64,000 bases of DNA, taken from positions 124,001 to 188,000 of the forward strand of contig NZ_JBNPXH010000009.1 of the NCBI RefSeq assembly GCF_050433395.1. The letters run 5' to 3'. The position numbers were made by a program, and so were the translations under genes. Positions 40,509 to 48,928 of this stretch are shown here, piece by piece (position 1 is the first letter of the stretch; every line of letters begins with the position of its first letter). The notes beneath the pieces are model-generated. The model ran no database searches. It worked only from the letters and a program-made list of their open reading frames with translations, and was not told the DNA's origin. The DNA comes from Mobilitalea torta (lineage in GTDB: Bacteria; Bacillota; Clostridia; Lachnospirales; Lachnospiraceae).

Positions 40509-41237
40509 TTATTCTGTGATTTCTTTTATAATTTCATCATAGGTCGCACCCATAGGCAGGGTAAAGCTTCCCACTCGAATCACACTGGCCTTCCCTTTTT
40601 TTATAATATACTGGTTGAAATCCTTTGCATCCTGGATCAGTCCCGCCTCTTCCAGTACCTTCGACACTTCTCCGGAATACATTCCCCTTACTACCGTAAA
40701 GGTAATCAGCTCTTCTGCCGGATTCAATCCCTCCGAAGGATCCTGTTCTGACGTCACTTCCGGCGTTGCTTCCTCTCCGGCTTCTGCTTCTTCCCCAGGT
40801 ATTGTATTCGTTCCGGTCTCCGTGTTCTCCCCAGGTTCTGTACTCGTCCCTGTCTCCGTGTCCTCCCCAGATACTATATTCGCCTCGGTCCCTGTTTCCT
40901 CTTCCGGTCCTATATTCGTTCCAGTCTCTGTGTCCTCCCCGGATTCTGATATATTCCCATCAGCTTCCTGTTTTGTTCCCGCTTCCGGATCAGTCCCCTC
41001 CCCGGGCGCTGTATCCGCTCCCGGTTCCTGAGAATCTTCTCCATTATCCAGTATCCCATTAAGAACCTGATTTTTCTCTGAATTCAACTCATCCGAGCCA
41101 TATCCCATGCCCAGGGCTTTGGCCCGCCGCACAATCTCCTGATCCGTCAACTCTTCCTTCGGCCTGGCTATTGCCAGGATCAGAGTGGTAAGAACAATTC
41201 CAATACCCAGACCCCGCATATAATATTTTAATTTCAT
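40509..41237 (-). CDS. membrane-anchored protein with Glu/Thr/Gly repeat linker and short MltG-like C-terminal domain
   Basis: A 242-residue protein with an N-terminal membrane helix (about 7-25) and a region 'LTDQEIVRRAKALGMGYG'. A low-complexity linker (about 65-170) follows, in which GEDTETGT-like units recur (e.g. SGEDTETGTN, SGEDTETGTS, PGENTETGTN). The C-terminal domain is about 70 residues: 'FTVVRGMYSGEVSKVLEEAGLIQDAKDFNQYIIKKG...GSFTLPMGATYDEIIKEI'. This resembles the LysM-like part of endolytic transglycosylase MltG without its catalytic domain. Last gene of the motility operon; a role at the wall around the flagellum is only a guess. Confidence 0.7.
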   Translation of the reverse strand: MKLKYYMRGLGIGIVLTTLILAIARPKEELTDQEIVRRAKALGMGYGSDELNSEKNQVLNGILDNGEDSQEPGADTAPGEGTDPEAGTKQEADGNISESGEDTETGTNIGPEEETGTEANIVSGEDTETGTSTEPGENTETGTNTIPGEEAEAGEEATPEVTSEQDPSEGLNPAEELITFTVVRGMYSGEVSKVLEEAGLIQDAKDFNQYIIKKGKASVIRVGSFTLPMGATYDEIIKEITE

Positions 41238-41258
41238 TGTATCTACCGGCCTTTCAGA

Positions 41259-41909
41259 TTACTTCTTTCCCTTGAATAAATCAATCACCAGCTTTACTTC
41301 TCCCTGACCGAGATCTAATATCCTCGATATCTCCACAATCGATTTTCCACGGGAATATAGTTCTAAAATCTGTGTGTTATTATTGGAGACCATCCCCTCC
41401 GTTTGAGAAAGCTCCTGCAGTTCCTGAACCACTGCCGCAGGTGCTTTTTCACCCTGTCCGCCTCCTGCTGCCTGGGTCTGGACTGCCCCCTTCTCTGATA
41501 CCTGCGGCTTTACTTCCGCCGTTGTTTTGAGATGTTCGCTCACAATTGATTTTAATTCCTTTTCCTTATCATTCAACATATTATAAAGAAATACCACTTC
41601 TTCATGATTTTGCCTGATTTTCTCAAGAAGCTGGTCAGAAAAATCACTCACAGCCATAATTTTTTCATTTGATAACTTGCTTAGGGCGTGATCCGTACGC
41701 AGGATGGCCTCTTCCTGAACCTGGGCCAGAAGTGCTTCCACCTGTTTAAGCAGCTGCTTTCTGTCCTCCTGTGTCAGCGTCTCCTCTATGGAAGCGATGC
41801 TCTTCCCCAGCATTTGCTTCTGTGCCGTCTGAGAACGATCCACCAGAACACAGCTGATAATAATAACCAGGATGCCCGCGACAATCAGCACTATATCAAT
41901 TGGATTCAT
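41259..41909 (-). CDS. DUF6115-type membrane protein (SwrB-like position)
   Basis: About 216 residues: one N-terminal membrane helix (5-24), a long coiled coil (about 30-125), and a C-terminal 'ILELYSRGKSIVEISRILDLGQGEVKLVIDLFKGKK' that looks like a small HTH-type module. The same plan (membrane anchor, coiled coil, C-terminal HTH-like tail) is seen in SwrB of Bacillus, which sits at the end of the fla/che operon and activates flagellar export. Functional equivalence is inference. The ATG at 41909 is five bases after GGAGGT. Confidence 0.75.
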   Translation of the reverse strand: MNPIDIVLIVAGILVIIISCVLVDRSQTAQKQMLGKSIASIEETLTQEDRKQLLKQVEALLAQVQEEAILRTDHALSKLSNEKIMAVSDFSDQLLEKIRQNHEEVVFLYNMLNDKEKELKSIVSEHLKTTAEVKPQVSEKGAVQTQAAGGGQGEKAPAAVVQELQELSQTEGMVSNNNTQILELYSRGKSIVEISRILDLGQGEVKLVIDLFKGKK

Positions 41910-41925
41910 AATTACCTCCGCAAAA

Positions 41926-42237
41926 CTAAACCCGCATATCAAAGCGGCCGTTATGAGGGATCTTCTTCACCGGCTCTGACTGCTCTTTTGCTTTTTCTTT
42001 CTTCTGTCTATTTTTACCCGATCCCTGATACTGGTTATTTCCCTTTTCCTTCGCATCATAACGATATTCCTTCTGCTCGCTCTTGGATGCTTCCACCGGC
42101 TTCCTCTGCTCTGCTTGAACCATATTCTGAAAATTCCGGCCCAGCTGATCCTGATTATGCTGAGCACGCTGAGTATCCATGTGTTTGATTTGTGTGGCTT
42201 CCTGTGCCCTGATTGGTTCCAGCGGTCCTACCTGCAT
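41926..42237 (-). CDS. small charged protein of the fla/che operon, unknown function
   Basis: A 103-residue, Gln/Lys/Glu-rich soluble protein without membrane segment, ending 'KKIPHNGRFDMRV'. It has a good GGAGGGAG site before the ATG at 42237. It lies between the FapA-like gene and the DUF6115 gene with gaps of 16 bases on both sides, so it is firmly part of the operon. I do not recognise a domain; it looks disordered with a conserved-looking last 12 residues. Confidence 0.75.
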   Translation of the reverse strand: MQVGPLEPIRAQEATQIKHMDTQRAQHNQDQLGRNFQNMVQAEQRKPVEASKSEQKEYRYDAKEKGNNQYQGSGKNRQKKEKAKEQSEPVKKIPHNGRFDMRV

Positions 42238-42253
42238 ATGCTCCCTCCGTTCC

Positions 42254-43855
42254 TCACATCAGCGGAATCACTTTAATATCAGCCCTGTCTCTTACAAATT
42301 TGCTGTGATGTGTCTCTTCCCGAATAAAATACATCACATTCGCTATTACAATCTTTGTTCCGGGATAGACAATATCGGATATCTTAATAACACCCGATGT
42401 ATTGCTGTCAACGTCAATCTTCAAATCCTCATAACGTTTTCTGGCTTCCTTGATCTGCATCTCCAGCAGAATATTATTCTGAGTCACCTGCTTCAGATAC
42501 TCTCTCTTATCCTCTGTAAGCTGGGCACCTGAGGAAATCCTCTTGCGAAACATGACCAAAGCCTGGGCCAGCCTCTCCTTATCCGCCATCATGGATGCGA
42601 TCTTTTTCTCAAGTAAACGAAATTCCTCCAATATCTTCGGCTCTATTCCAACCTCCAGCAGGGTGGATGTTCCCATCTGGGAACCGGCTGTCTTAACAGA
42701 AATCATCGTAGCGGAACGAATCTCACCGCCTGTGACAAAGCCTCTCTTACCGCCTACCATCACATCTCCCTTGGCAGATACCTTGCTGTGAAGAATCGAT
42801 TCCGTTGAAACATAGCCCCCGGCCACTACTTCCGCATTTTCGATAAATTTAGTAATAATATTACCATTAGCCCGCAGAACACCCTTATTCATGCCCTGCA
42901 TACCGCGCTTGAGAACGATCTGTCCCCCTGCTTCGATATAGGCTCCCTCAACAACGCCATTCACCTCTACATTTCCCTTGGCTCTTATGGAAAAACCGGT
43001 GATGACATTCCCTTTCACTATAACATTGCCCTCATAGTCAATATCTCCCGTAGAGGCATCCACGTCAGCCGCCACCTCAAGGCTGTCCGACACAAACACC
43101 CTGCCGTCCACCAGGCTGACATGCCCGTCTACCTTGGAATACATTTTTAATCCATCCTCGGACAGAAAAACATTTTTGCCATGACGAAGCACTCTGTTCG
43201 TCACCTTATTCGGACGAAGCACCGTACCGCAGACATCAATACCCGGCTTTCCCGGATCCATGGGATTCAGCGTTGCCAGCAGCTGATTCTTACTGCAATG
43301 GCTAATGAGATCCAGCTGATGAAAATCAACTGATCCGTCTTCATTTCTCTTCGGCTTCTGGGTCAGATTCGTATTAAAATGATATGTAATTGCTGCATCA
43401 TGCCCTTGTACCGGAAGAGTCGCCCTTGCAAGGATATAATTCGTACAATACCGCCGGTCCTTCAGATAATTTTCAATAGCCTCCTCGTTCAGTCCGTATT
43501 TGACACCTGACCTTACCAGCATAGAGACAATATCATCTTTTTCCATCAGCTTTCCTCCGTCCGAGGGAGGATAGAATCTCGCCACGGCGTACATCCGGTC
43601 TTCCGAGATAGTCACACGAACCGTCTCGTCAAGGATGATTGTCAGCGCCTCGGCAATCCTCACTTCATCCTCCTCATTCGCCGTCAGAGCCCGTCCGATC
43701 GCAAGCTTGTCATATTCAAAGATGTTCCTGTCCATAAGGTATTTACTGATTTCCTCGTAAGAAACAGCCTCTCCGCCTTGTTCGGCAGCATATAGCTTTA
43801 AATATGTTCCATCCTGCTTTACCACAATCTGAAAGAAACCATTCCTACTGTCCAT
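42254..43855 (-). CDS. FapA-family (DUF342) protein
   Basis: A 533-residue protein. After an N-terminal regulatory part come 'NPMDPGKPGIDVCGTVLRP' and 'DGLKMYSKVDGHV', then a right-handed beta-helix of short repeats ('GDIDYEGNVIVKGNVITGFSIRAKGNVEVNGVVEGAYIEAGGQIVLKRGMQG'), then a coiled coil at about 420-490. This is the FapA/DUF342 plan. Such proteins link c-di-GMP- or stress-related signalling to envelope polymers in some bacteria, but the role in motility operons is not established. The ATG at 43855 has GGAG six bases upstream. Confidence 0.85.
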   Translation of the reverse strand: MDSRNGFFQIVVKQDGTYLKLYAAEQGGEAVSYEEISKYLMDRNIFEYDKLAIGRALTANEEDEVRIAEALTIILDETVRVTISEDRMYAVARFYPPSDGGKLMEKDDIVSMLVRSGVKYGLNEEAIENYLKDRRYCTNYILARATLPVQGHDAAITYHFNTNLTQKPKRNEDGSVDFHQLDLISHCSKNQLLATLNPMDPGKPGIDVCGTVLRPNKVTNRVLRHGKNVFLSEDGLKMYSKVDGHVSLVDGRVFVSDSLEVAADVDASTGDIDYEGNVIVKGNVITGFSIRAKGNVEVNGVVEGAYIEAGGQIVLKRGMQGMNKGVLRANGNIITKFIENAEVVAGGYVSTESILHSKVSAKGDVMVGGKRGFVTGGEIRSATMISVKTAGSQMGTSTLLEVGIEPKILEEFRLLEKKIASMMADKERLAQALVMFRKRISSGAQLTEDKREYLKQVTQNNILLEMQIKEARKRYEDLKIDVDSNTSGVIKISDIVYPGTKIVIANVMYFIREETHHSKFVRDRADIKVIPLM

Positions 43856-43956
43856 TCCACTCTCCATTCTGCCGGGACTCCGTGAATCCGGATGCCGGCA
43901 CAATCTTTGCACAGCAAATTGTATCATCAATCCGCTGCCTGTTAACTTAACTCCTT

Positions 43957-44724
43957 TTAAAATCCGTTAAAAACCTCTATATTGCTTCCCAGACGCAGCT
44001 TCATCTTCTGCAGTGCCTTCGTATGCAACTGGGATATCCGGGACTCGGATACCTCCAGGATCCGGCTGATCTCCTTCAAGGTCAGTTCCTCATAGTAATA
44101 GAGAACGATGACCTTTTTCTCCTTCTCTGTCAAGGTCTCAAGGGTTTTGACCAGCAGCTCCTTCAGCGCCTGTTTCTCCACAATTTTATCCGGCTGATCA
44201 AACTCCGCCGTGAGATTCTGCTCTACTCTGGCCTCCGATCCCTGCTCCATAAATTCATCCAGAGAAATCACATTGGTCACCTTGGTCTGATTCTGCCAGT
44301 TCTCAAATTCATCCACCGATATCTCCAACTCGGCGGCAATTTCTTCGTCACTGGCCATCCGCCCATATTTCTGCTCCAGGCTCTGGTAAGCCACGTCAAT
44401 TCTTCTCTGCTTCTGACGAATGCTCCTTGGAATCCAATCCATTTTTCTGATCTGATCCAGAATCGCACCGCGAATCCGCAGGGAAGCATAGGTCTCAAAT
44501 TTTACTCCCTTGGCAGGATCAAACTTGTCCACCGCATCAATTAACCCGAAGGTTCCGTATCCAACCAGATCGTCATATTCCACATTATATCCCAGATACA
44601 TGCTGAGACGTCCGGCAACCAGCTTTACGAGGCCCGCATATTCAATTATAATCTTCTCCTGAAGCTCAGGGGTTCTTTTCTCCGCATAAGCTTCCCATAG
44701 TTTTTGTTTCCCTTCCGCGTTCAT
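43957..44724 (-). CDS. fliA: RNA polymerase sigma factor for flagellar genes (FliA/SigD/WhiG type)
   Basis: A 255-residue sigma-70-family factor. Region 2 is 'YDDLVGYGTFGLIDAVDKFDPAKGVKFETYASLRIRGAILDQIRKMDW', region 3 'EEIAAELEISVDEFENW', and region 4 'LTLKEISRILEVSESRISQLHTKALQKMK' is an HTH. The 'IRGAILDQIRKMDWIPRSIR' signature is specific to FliA/SigD. It directs transcription of late flagellar and chemotaxis genes. Encoded inside the fla/che operon near its 3' end, as in Bacillus, so its level depends on transcription reaching the distal end. Confidence 0.96.
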   Translation of the reverse strand: MNAEGKQKLWEAYAEKRTPELQEKIIIEYAGLVKLVAGRLSMYLGYNVEYDDLVGYGTFGLIDAVDKFDPAKGVKFETYASLRIRGAILDQIRKMDWIPRSIRQKQRRIDVAYQSLEQKYGRMASDEEIAAELEISVDEFENWQNQTKVTNVISLDEFMEQGSEARVEQNLTAEFDQPDKIVEKQALKELLVKTLETLTEKEKKVIVLYYYEELTLKEISRILEVSESRISQLHTKALQKMKLRLGSNIEVFNGF

Positions 44725-44783
44725 TGTACCTCCAAAAACTGTTCTTACGTATTATGCAGAACTATGTTCAAGGAATTCGTTGG

Positions 44784-45077
44784 TTAATTCCTTTGTCCTC
44801 CCTGTTGTACCTTCGCCGGCTGATTCCTTTCTCCGTCTTCGCTTCCTTCCTCTTCCCCTTCGGCAGCCTCGGTAGCGGCTTCTTCCTTTCCGGGAGCATT
44901 GATGACCGTCTTTACGATGATGGCCTTTACAACTAAACCTGCAATATAAAATAAAAACAGCACCAGGAGCAGCCTTTTTAAGCCTTCTGCTGTCTCCACC
45001 TTATTTACAATGTTGAGGATGCTGGTTATGGCACCGGCAATCAGCATTATGAGAGCCGGAATGTATCTTTCCTTCAT
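44784..45077 (-). CDS. small membrane protein of the fla/che operon, unknown function
   Basis: A 97-residue protein with two hydrophobic segments (about 5-25 and 37-60) and an acidic Ala/Glu-rich C-terminal tail (AATEAAEGEEEGSEDGERNQ). It lies between cheD and the sigma factor gene. The ATG at 45077 is taken; one 15 bases upstream lies too near its AGGA site. I recognise no family. Confidence 0.65.
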   Translation of the reverse strand: MKERYIPALIMLIAGAITSILNIVNKVETAEGLKRLLLVLFLFYIAGLVVKAIIVKTVINAPGKEEAATEAAEGEEEGSEDGERNQPAKVQQGGQRN

Positions 45078-45092
45078 CGTATCACCCGCCAT

Positions 45093-45170
45093 TTTCCTAA
45101 AATATTATTTTCCCTAAAGGATTTCCTTCTCCTAAAGGACTTTCTTGTCCTAAAGAACTTTCTTGTCCTT
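45093..45170. repeat. 18-bp tandem repeat at the cheD 3' end
   Basis: On the minus strand the unit GACAAGAAAGT(T/C)CTTTAG occurs twice (the first copy encodes the last cheD codons DKKVL and stop). It then appears as GAGAAGGAAATCCTTTAG and as a decayed GGAAAATAATATTTTAG. Each unit ends in TAG in the same register and can form a small GGAC...GTCC hairpin. Confidence 0.85.
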
Positions 45171-45635
45171 ACCTACCGACTTAATCAGAAGCGCTCCCGT
45201 CTCCGGATAGAATTCAATTGTCCGGCCATAATTGGCTCCGGTATCCTCTGCCATAATTCTGATTCCAAGCTGGCCCAGCTTCAGTTTGGTGGCCTCCACG
45301 TTCCGGTCGCCAATCCGCATCATGTCATTGTTGCTTCCAAAAGCAAACATCTGGGCTCCGCCTGCAATCTTGGCAATCAAAACCCTCCGGTCCGCTCCAA
45401 TCTCCGCCATGCGCTTAATCAGCAGATCAATTCCGGTATCGGCAAATTTGGCTTTATTTTCATTATTTAATATCTTTGTACTGTCAGGAAGCATGATATG
45501 TACCATTCCGGCTATTTTCTTCACCGGATCATATAGTACAATGCCTACGCAGGAACCTAAACCTAATGTTGTAATTGCATTGGGTGAGATACATACGTTT
45601 AAATCTGCCATCCCTACCTTTATCATTTCGTTCAT
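45150..45635 (-). CDS. cheD: chemoreceptor glutamine deamidase CheD
   Basis: A 161-residue enzyme that deamidates glutamines of chemoreceptors and interacts with CheC. The catalytic triad is in place: Cys in 'LGLGSCVGIVLYD', His in 'GMVHIMLPDS' and Thr in the C-terminal 'AEDTGANYGRTIEFYPETG' region. It follows cheC by 9 bases, the usual partner order. Its stop codon region is tandemly repeated downstream. Confidence 0.96.
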   Translation of the reverse strand: MNEMIKVGMADLNVCISPNAITTLGLGSCVGIVLYDPVKKIAGMVHIMLPDSTKILNNENKAKFADTGIDLLIKRMAEIGADRRVLIAKIAGGAQMFAFGSNNDMMRIGDRNVEATKLKLGQLGIRIMAEDTGANYGRTIEFYPETGALLIKSVGKDKKVL

Positions 45636-45644
45636 GAACTCACC

Positions 45645-46262
45645 TTATAACCCCAGGGAAGATAGAATTACTCCATATGAATCAATCGTCGGAATTAATA
45701 TAAAAAATCCATTTACTGCCTTATCGTCATCTACAAATTCCGTCTCAATCAGCAATGCCTTATCCCCGATTTTACCAAACTCAATGGCGGGCACGCTTAA
45801 GATTGCACCGGCCATGTCAATTGCCAGGTAGGGTATACTGGCAGTAATAACGATGTTTGTCAAAGTCGAGAGCGAGGACAGGTAAGCGCCGGCAATAATA
45901 TTCCCAATCTCGTTCAGTGCCGACAATTCCATTTCACTGAATTCCTCAGAATGATCCTCCGTATTGCCCATGAGAGAAGTCACCAGATGCTTTGATGCCG
46001 GCAGATCCAGCATAAACATCATCATCCCCTGAATCTGGCCCTCCAGGGTAAACAAAATGCCTGCAACCAGATTCTCCGCACCGCCGACAATCTCCGACAG
46101 CTCCTTGAACTCCAATAAGTCAACCTTGGGTACCTTCATATCAATTTTTGAATTTATCAGTTGTGAGAGGGCTGTTGTGGCATTCCCTGCTCCTATATTG
46201 CCGATCTCTCTCAGTACGTCGTATTGCATATTATCGATTTGATTAATATCCAAACGGGACAC
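45645..46262 (-). CDS. cheC: CheY-P phosphatase CheC
   Basis: A 205-residue protein with both CheC active sites: 'LREIGNIGAGNATTALS' and 'LNEIGNIIAGAYLSSLS', each with the E-x2-N pair. CheC dephosphorylates CheY-P, and its activity is raised by binding CheD, encoded next. It is soluble and cytoplasmic. Third phosphatase-family protein in the window beside CheX and FliY. Confidence 0.96.
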   Translation of the reverse strand: MSRLDINQIDNMQYDVLREIGNIGAGNATTALSQLINSKIDMKVPKVDLLEFKELSEIVGGAENLVAGILFTLEGQIQGMMMFMLDLPASKHLVTSLMGNTEDHSEEFSEMELSALNEIGNIIAGAYLSSLSTLTNIVITASIPYLAIDMAGAILSVPAIEFGKIGDKALLIETEFVDDDKAVNGFFILIPTIDSYGVILSSLGL

Positions 46263-46288
46263 CGTGCCTGCACCTCCTTCTATGTAGC

Positions 46289-46747
46289 CTATTCCTTCCT
46301 TGCGTTACCATCCTTTTCAATTACAATATTGGGAATATTCAAAAGATTAACCAGCTCCGCACCATATTTGCCGATGCCGATGCTGTAATTAGCCTTTTCA
46401 TCCTGTTCCTCATAATTTATTTTCTCAATTGCACCAGGTTCCAGCGTGATTACCTCTTTGACGGAATCCACAATAATTCCCACCGGCGCCGCCTGACTGT
46501 CAGGACGGACAATGATAATTCTGGAACTGGAGGTACAGGGTGTTTCCTCCTTTCCCAGTCTTTTGCACAGACTCATCACCGGGACGATCTCCCCTCTCAG
46601 GTTAATCACTCCCTGGAACCAGCTCTGGGCCTTGGGAATTCTGGTAATACTCTGCATAACGATAATATTGTCGATATAGTTGATATCAATACCATACTGA
46701 TCCTTATCCAGATATGCAATGATAAACTGTTTCATATCCGTAGCCAT
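46289..46747 (-). CDS. cheW: chemotaxis coupling protein CheW
   Basis: A 152-residue adaptor linking receptors to CheA. CheW landmarks are 'FIIAYLDKDQYGIDINYIDNII', 'IPKAQSWFQGVINLRGEIVPVMSL' and 'IGIIVDSVKEVITL'. The ATG at 46747 follows GGAGG by five bases; an in-frame ATG 12 bases upstream overlaps that site. It lies between cheA and cheC. Confidence 0.95.
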   Translation of the reverse strand: MATDMKQFIIAYLDKDQYGIDINYIDNIIVMQSITRIPKAQSWFQGVINLRGEIVPVMSLCKRLGKEETPCTSSSRIIIVRPDSQAAPVGIIVDSVKEVITLEPGAIEKINYEEQDEKANYSIGIGKYGAELVNLLNIPNIVIEKDGNARKE

Positions 46748-46825
46748 AGCAACCTCCATACTGCCGTCAGGCAGCTCATAATCATAGATTATATTGAAAT
46801 GTTTAAAACCAACTCAGCTCTGCTT

Positions 46826-48928
46826 CTATACCAGGGAGTTAACATCAAGAATTAAAGCCACCTCACCGTTGCCAAGAATGGTAGCGCCGCTGATAATCTT
46901 ATGACTCTTGATGTATTTTCCAATAGACTTGATTACAATTTCCTGCTGTCCCATCAATTCGTCCACTACCATTCCGGCCAGGCGTTCTCCCTTCTTGACA
47001 ATGACCACCAGCAGCTCTTCCACCATCTCCTCCGGCTTCCGGCAGTTCAAAAGATTACCCAGGCGGATGACCGGCACAACTGCCCCTCTTAGATTAATGA
47101 CCTCTTTACCCTGGATTGTCTTTACCTCCGCTACCGGAATATTCTCCACCGTCTGAATACTGCCCAAGGGAAGCGCATATTTCTCGCCTCCGATGATTAC
47201 CATCAGGGATTGGATAATCGCCAGGGTAAGGGGCAGCCGAATGATGAAATTGGAGCCTTCGCCAAGACGCGTCTTCGCCTCGATCTCACCGCCAAGAGCC
47301 TCTATCTTCGTCTTAACTACATCGAGACCTACTCCGCGGCCGGAAACATCCGTAACCTTTTCCGCAGTGGAGAAGCTGGGCCGGAAGAGAATATCAATAA
47401 TATCCTTATCCGTCATACCCTTGGCCTGTTCCTCCGAAAGGGTTCCCTTCTCGATTGCCTTTTGCCGGATCCTCTCCGTATTAATGCCGCCGCCGTCATC
47501 CCTTACCTCGATCACTACATTGTTGCCGTCCTGATAGGCATCCAGATAAATGGAACCAACGGGATTCTTGCCCTTCCTGCTTCTTTCCTCATTGCTCTCC
47601 AGACCATGATCCGCGGCATTCCGCAGCAGATGCATCAGAGGATCACCGATCTCGTCAATTACGGTACGATCCAGCTCTGTTTCTTCACCGGTCATGTACA
47701 GCTCCATCTCCTTGCCCAGGTTCTTGGACAGGTCACGGATCATTCTGGGGAAACGGTTCACCACACTTTCAATAGGCACCATTCTGGTCTTCATTACCGA
47801 TTCATGAAGGCTTGTGGTAACACGCTCCAGATATTCGATCTGCTCGTGAAAACTGCTGTCAGCCATGATTTCCCTGCCGCTGCTGATGGAGATCAGACCG
47901 TTCTTGGCAATAATCAGCTCGCTGACCAGATTCATAAGTACGTCCAGTTTGTCAATATCCACACGCACGGACCGGTTGGCAACCGGCTTTGCCGTCTGCT
48001 TGGCAGTGCCGCTTCCTGCCTTCAGCGATCCGGCATCCCTAGCCGGCTGCTTAGGCTGGGTTGCAGCAAGCTCTTCCTGCTTCAGCTCCTGCGTAAGGGC
48101 CGCCACCTCATGATCGGGCAGGCGGACATAGCCGGACACTACCTCCTTGATCTCGGATACACCGGACGCGGCCTGGGCCAGCTTCTCCGGCGTCTCCTTT
48201 GTTATTACAAAGGCAGAATAATCAAAATCATATTTTTCATCCTCCAGGTCCTGGGCGCTGGGATTCAATTTAATAATCTCTCCCAACTCCTCCAGCGTAC
48301 GGTTCACCATAAAGGCCCTTGCCCCTTTAAGCATACAGTATTCCTGAATGTATACCGTAAGTCCCACTACATTCAGTCCCAGCATCCCGGCCTTGACCAT
48401 AGCCCTCTTCTCATGCTCCTCGATGGGAACACCGATAAACTTCATCTTCCCGCCCGCAGGGGAAGCACCGGAGATGCTCTGCGCCTGCACTCCTGCCCCG
48501 CTCTTCTCCGGCACGGCCTGTTGGACAGCCGATGTCTTACCCAGACCCTCATTGAGAATCACATTCAGGGCATTGATAATATCCTCATTATCCTCTTCCC
48601 CTTCGTTGGCCTCGGCCTGGATATTGCCAAGATATCCTTCCAGGGCATCCAGCCCTTTAAAAAGAATATCCACCAACGCGGAGGAGACCTTCATCCTGCC
48701 ATTGCGAATCTCGGAAAATACATTCTCCATATCATGGGTCATTCTTTGCATCCTCTTATAACCCATGGTTCCTGCCATTCCCTTTAAGGAATGGGCGGCA
48801 CGGAATATCTCATTAATAGTTCCTTCGTTCTCCGGTTCCCGCTCCAATATTAAAAGATGCTCGTTCAGGCTTTGCAGATGCTCCTTCGTTTCTTCGATAA
48901 ATATCTCCAGATATTGACTTACGTCCAT
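46826..48928 (-). CDS. cheA: chemotaxis histidine kinase CheA
   Basis: A 700-residue kinase: P1 Hpt domain with phospho-His H46 in 'RAAHSLKGMAGTMGY'; P2 CheY-binding region (about 160-270); a Gln/Ala/Pro linker; the dimerisation helices ('VRVDIDKLDVLMNLVSELIIAKNGL'); an HATPase domain with 'HLLRNAADHGLE', 'VRDDGGGI' and 'GRGVGLDVVK'; and a C-terminal CheW-like domain ('INLRGAVVPVIRLGNLL'). It phosphorylates CheY and CheB. The cheB stop lies directly before its start. Confidence 0.98.
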   Translation of the reverse strand: MDVSQYLEIFIEETKEHLQSLNEHLLILEREPENEGTINEIFRAAHSLKGMAGTMGYKRMQRMTHDMENVFSEIRNGRMKVSSALVDILFKGLDALEGYLGNIQAEANEGEEDNEDIINALNVILNEGLGKTSAVQQAVPEKSGAGVQAQSISGASPAGGKMKFIGVPIEEHEKRAMVKAGMLGLNVVGLTVYIQEYCMLKGARAFMVNRTLEELGEIIKLNPSAQDLEDEKYDFDYSAFVITKETPEKLAQAASGVSEIKEVVSGYVRLPDHEVAALTQELKQEELAATQPKQPARDAGSLKAGSGTAKQTAKPVANRSVRVDIDKLDVLMNLVSELIIAKNGLISISSGREIMADSSFHEQIEYLERVTTSLHESVMKTRMVPIESVVNRFPRMIRDLSKNLGKEMELYMTGEETELDRTVIDEIGDPLMHLLRNAADHGLESNEERSRKGKNPVGSIYLDAYQDGNNVVIEVRDDGGGINTERIRQKAIEKGTLSEEQAKGMTDKDIIDILFRPSFSTAEKVTDVSGRGVGLDVVKTKIEALGGEIEAKTRLGEGSNFIIRLPLTLAIIQSLMVIIGGEKYALPLGSIQTVENIPVAEVKTIQGKEVINLRGAVVPVIRLGNLLNCRKPEEMVEELLVVIVKKGERLAGMVVDELMGQQEIVIKSIGKYIKSHKIISGATILGNGEVALILDVNSLV

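Noticed and set aside
40509..41237. A full endolytic transglycosylase (mltG)
   Set aside because: Only the small LysM-like portion is recognisable; the catalytic transglycosylase domain is absent, so the gene symbol is not used.
47210..48787. A 525-codon open frame on the plus strand
   Set aside because: It is exactly antisense to cheA, which has all kinase motifs in the minus frame; the plus product is rich in His/Gln/Leu without recognisable domains.
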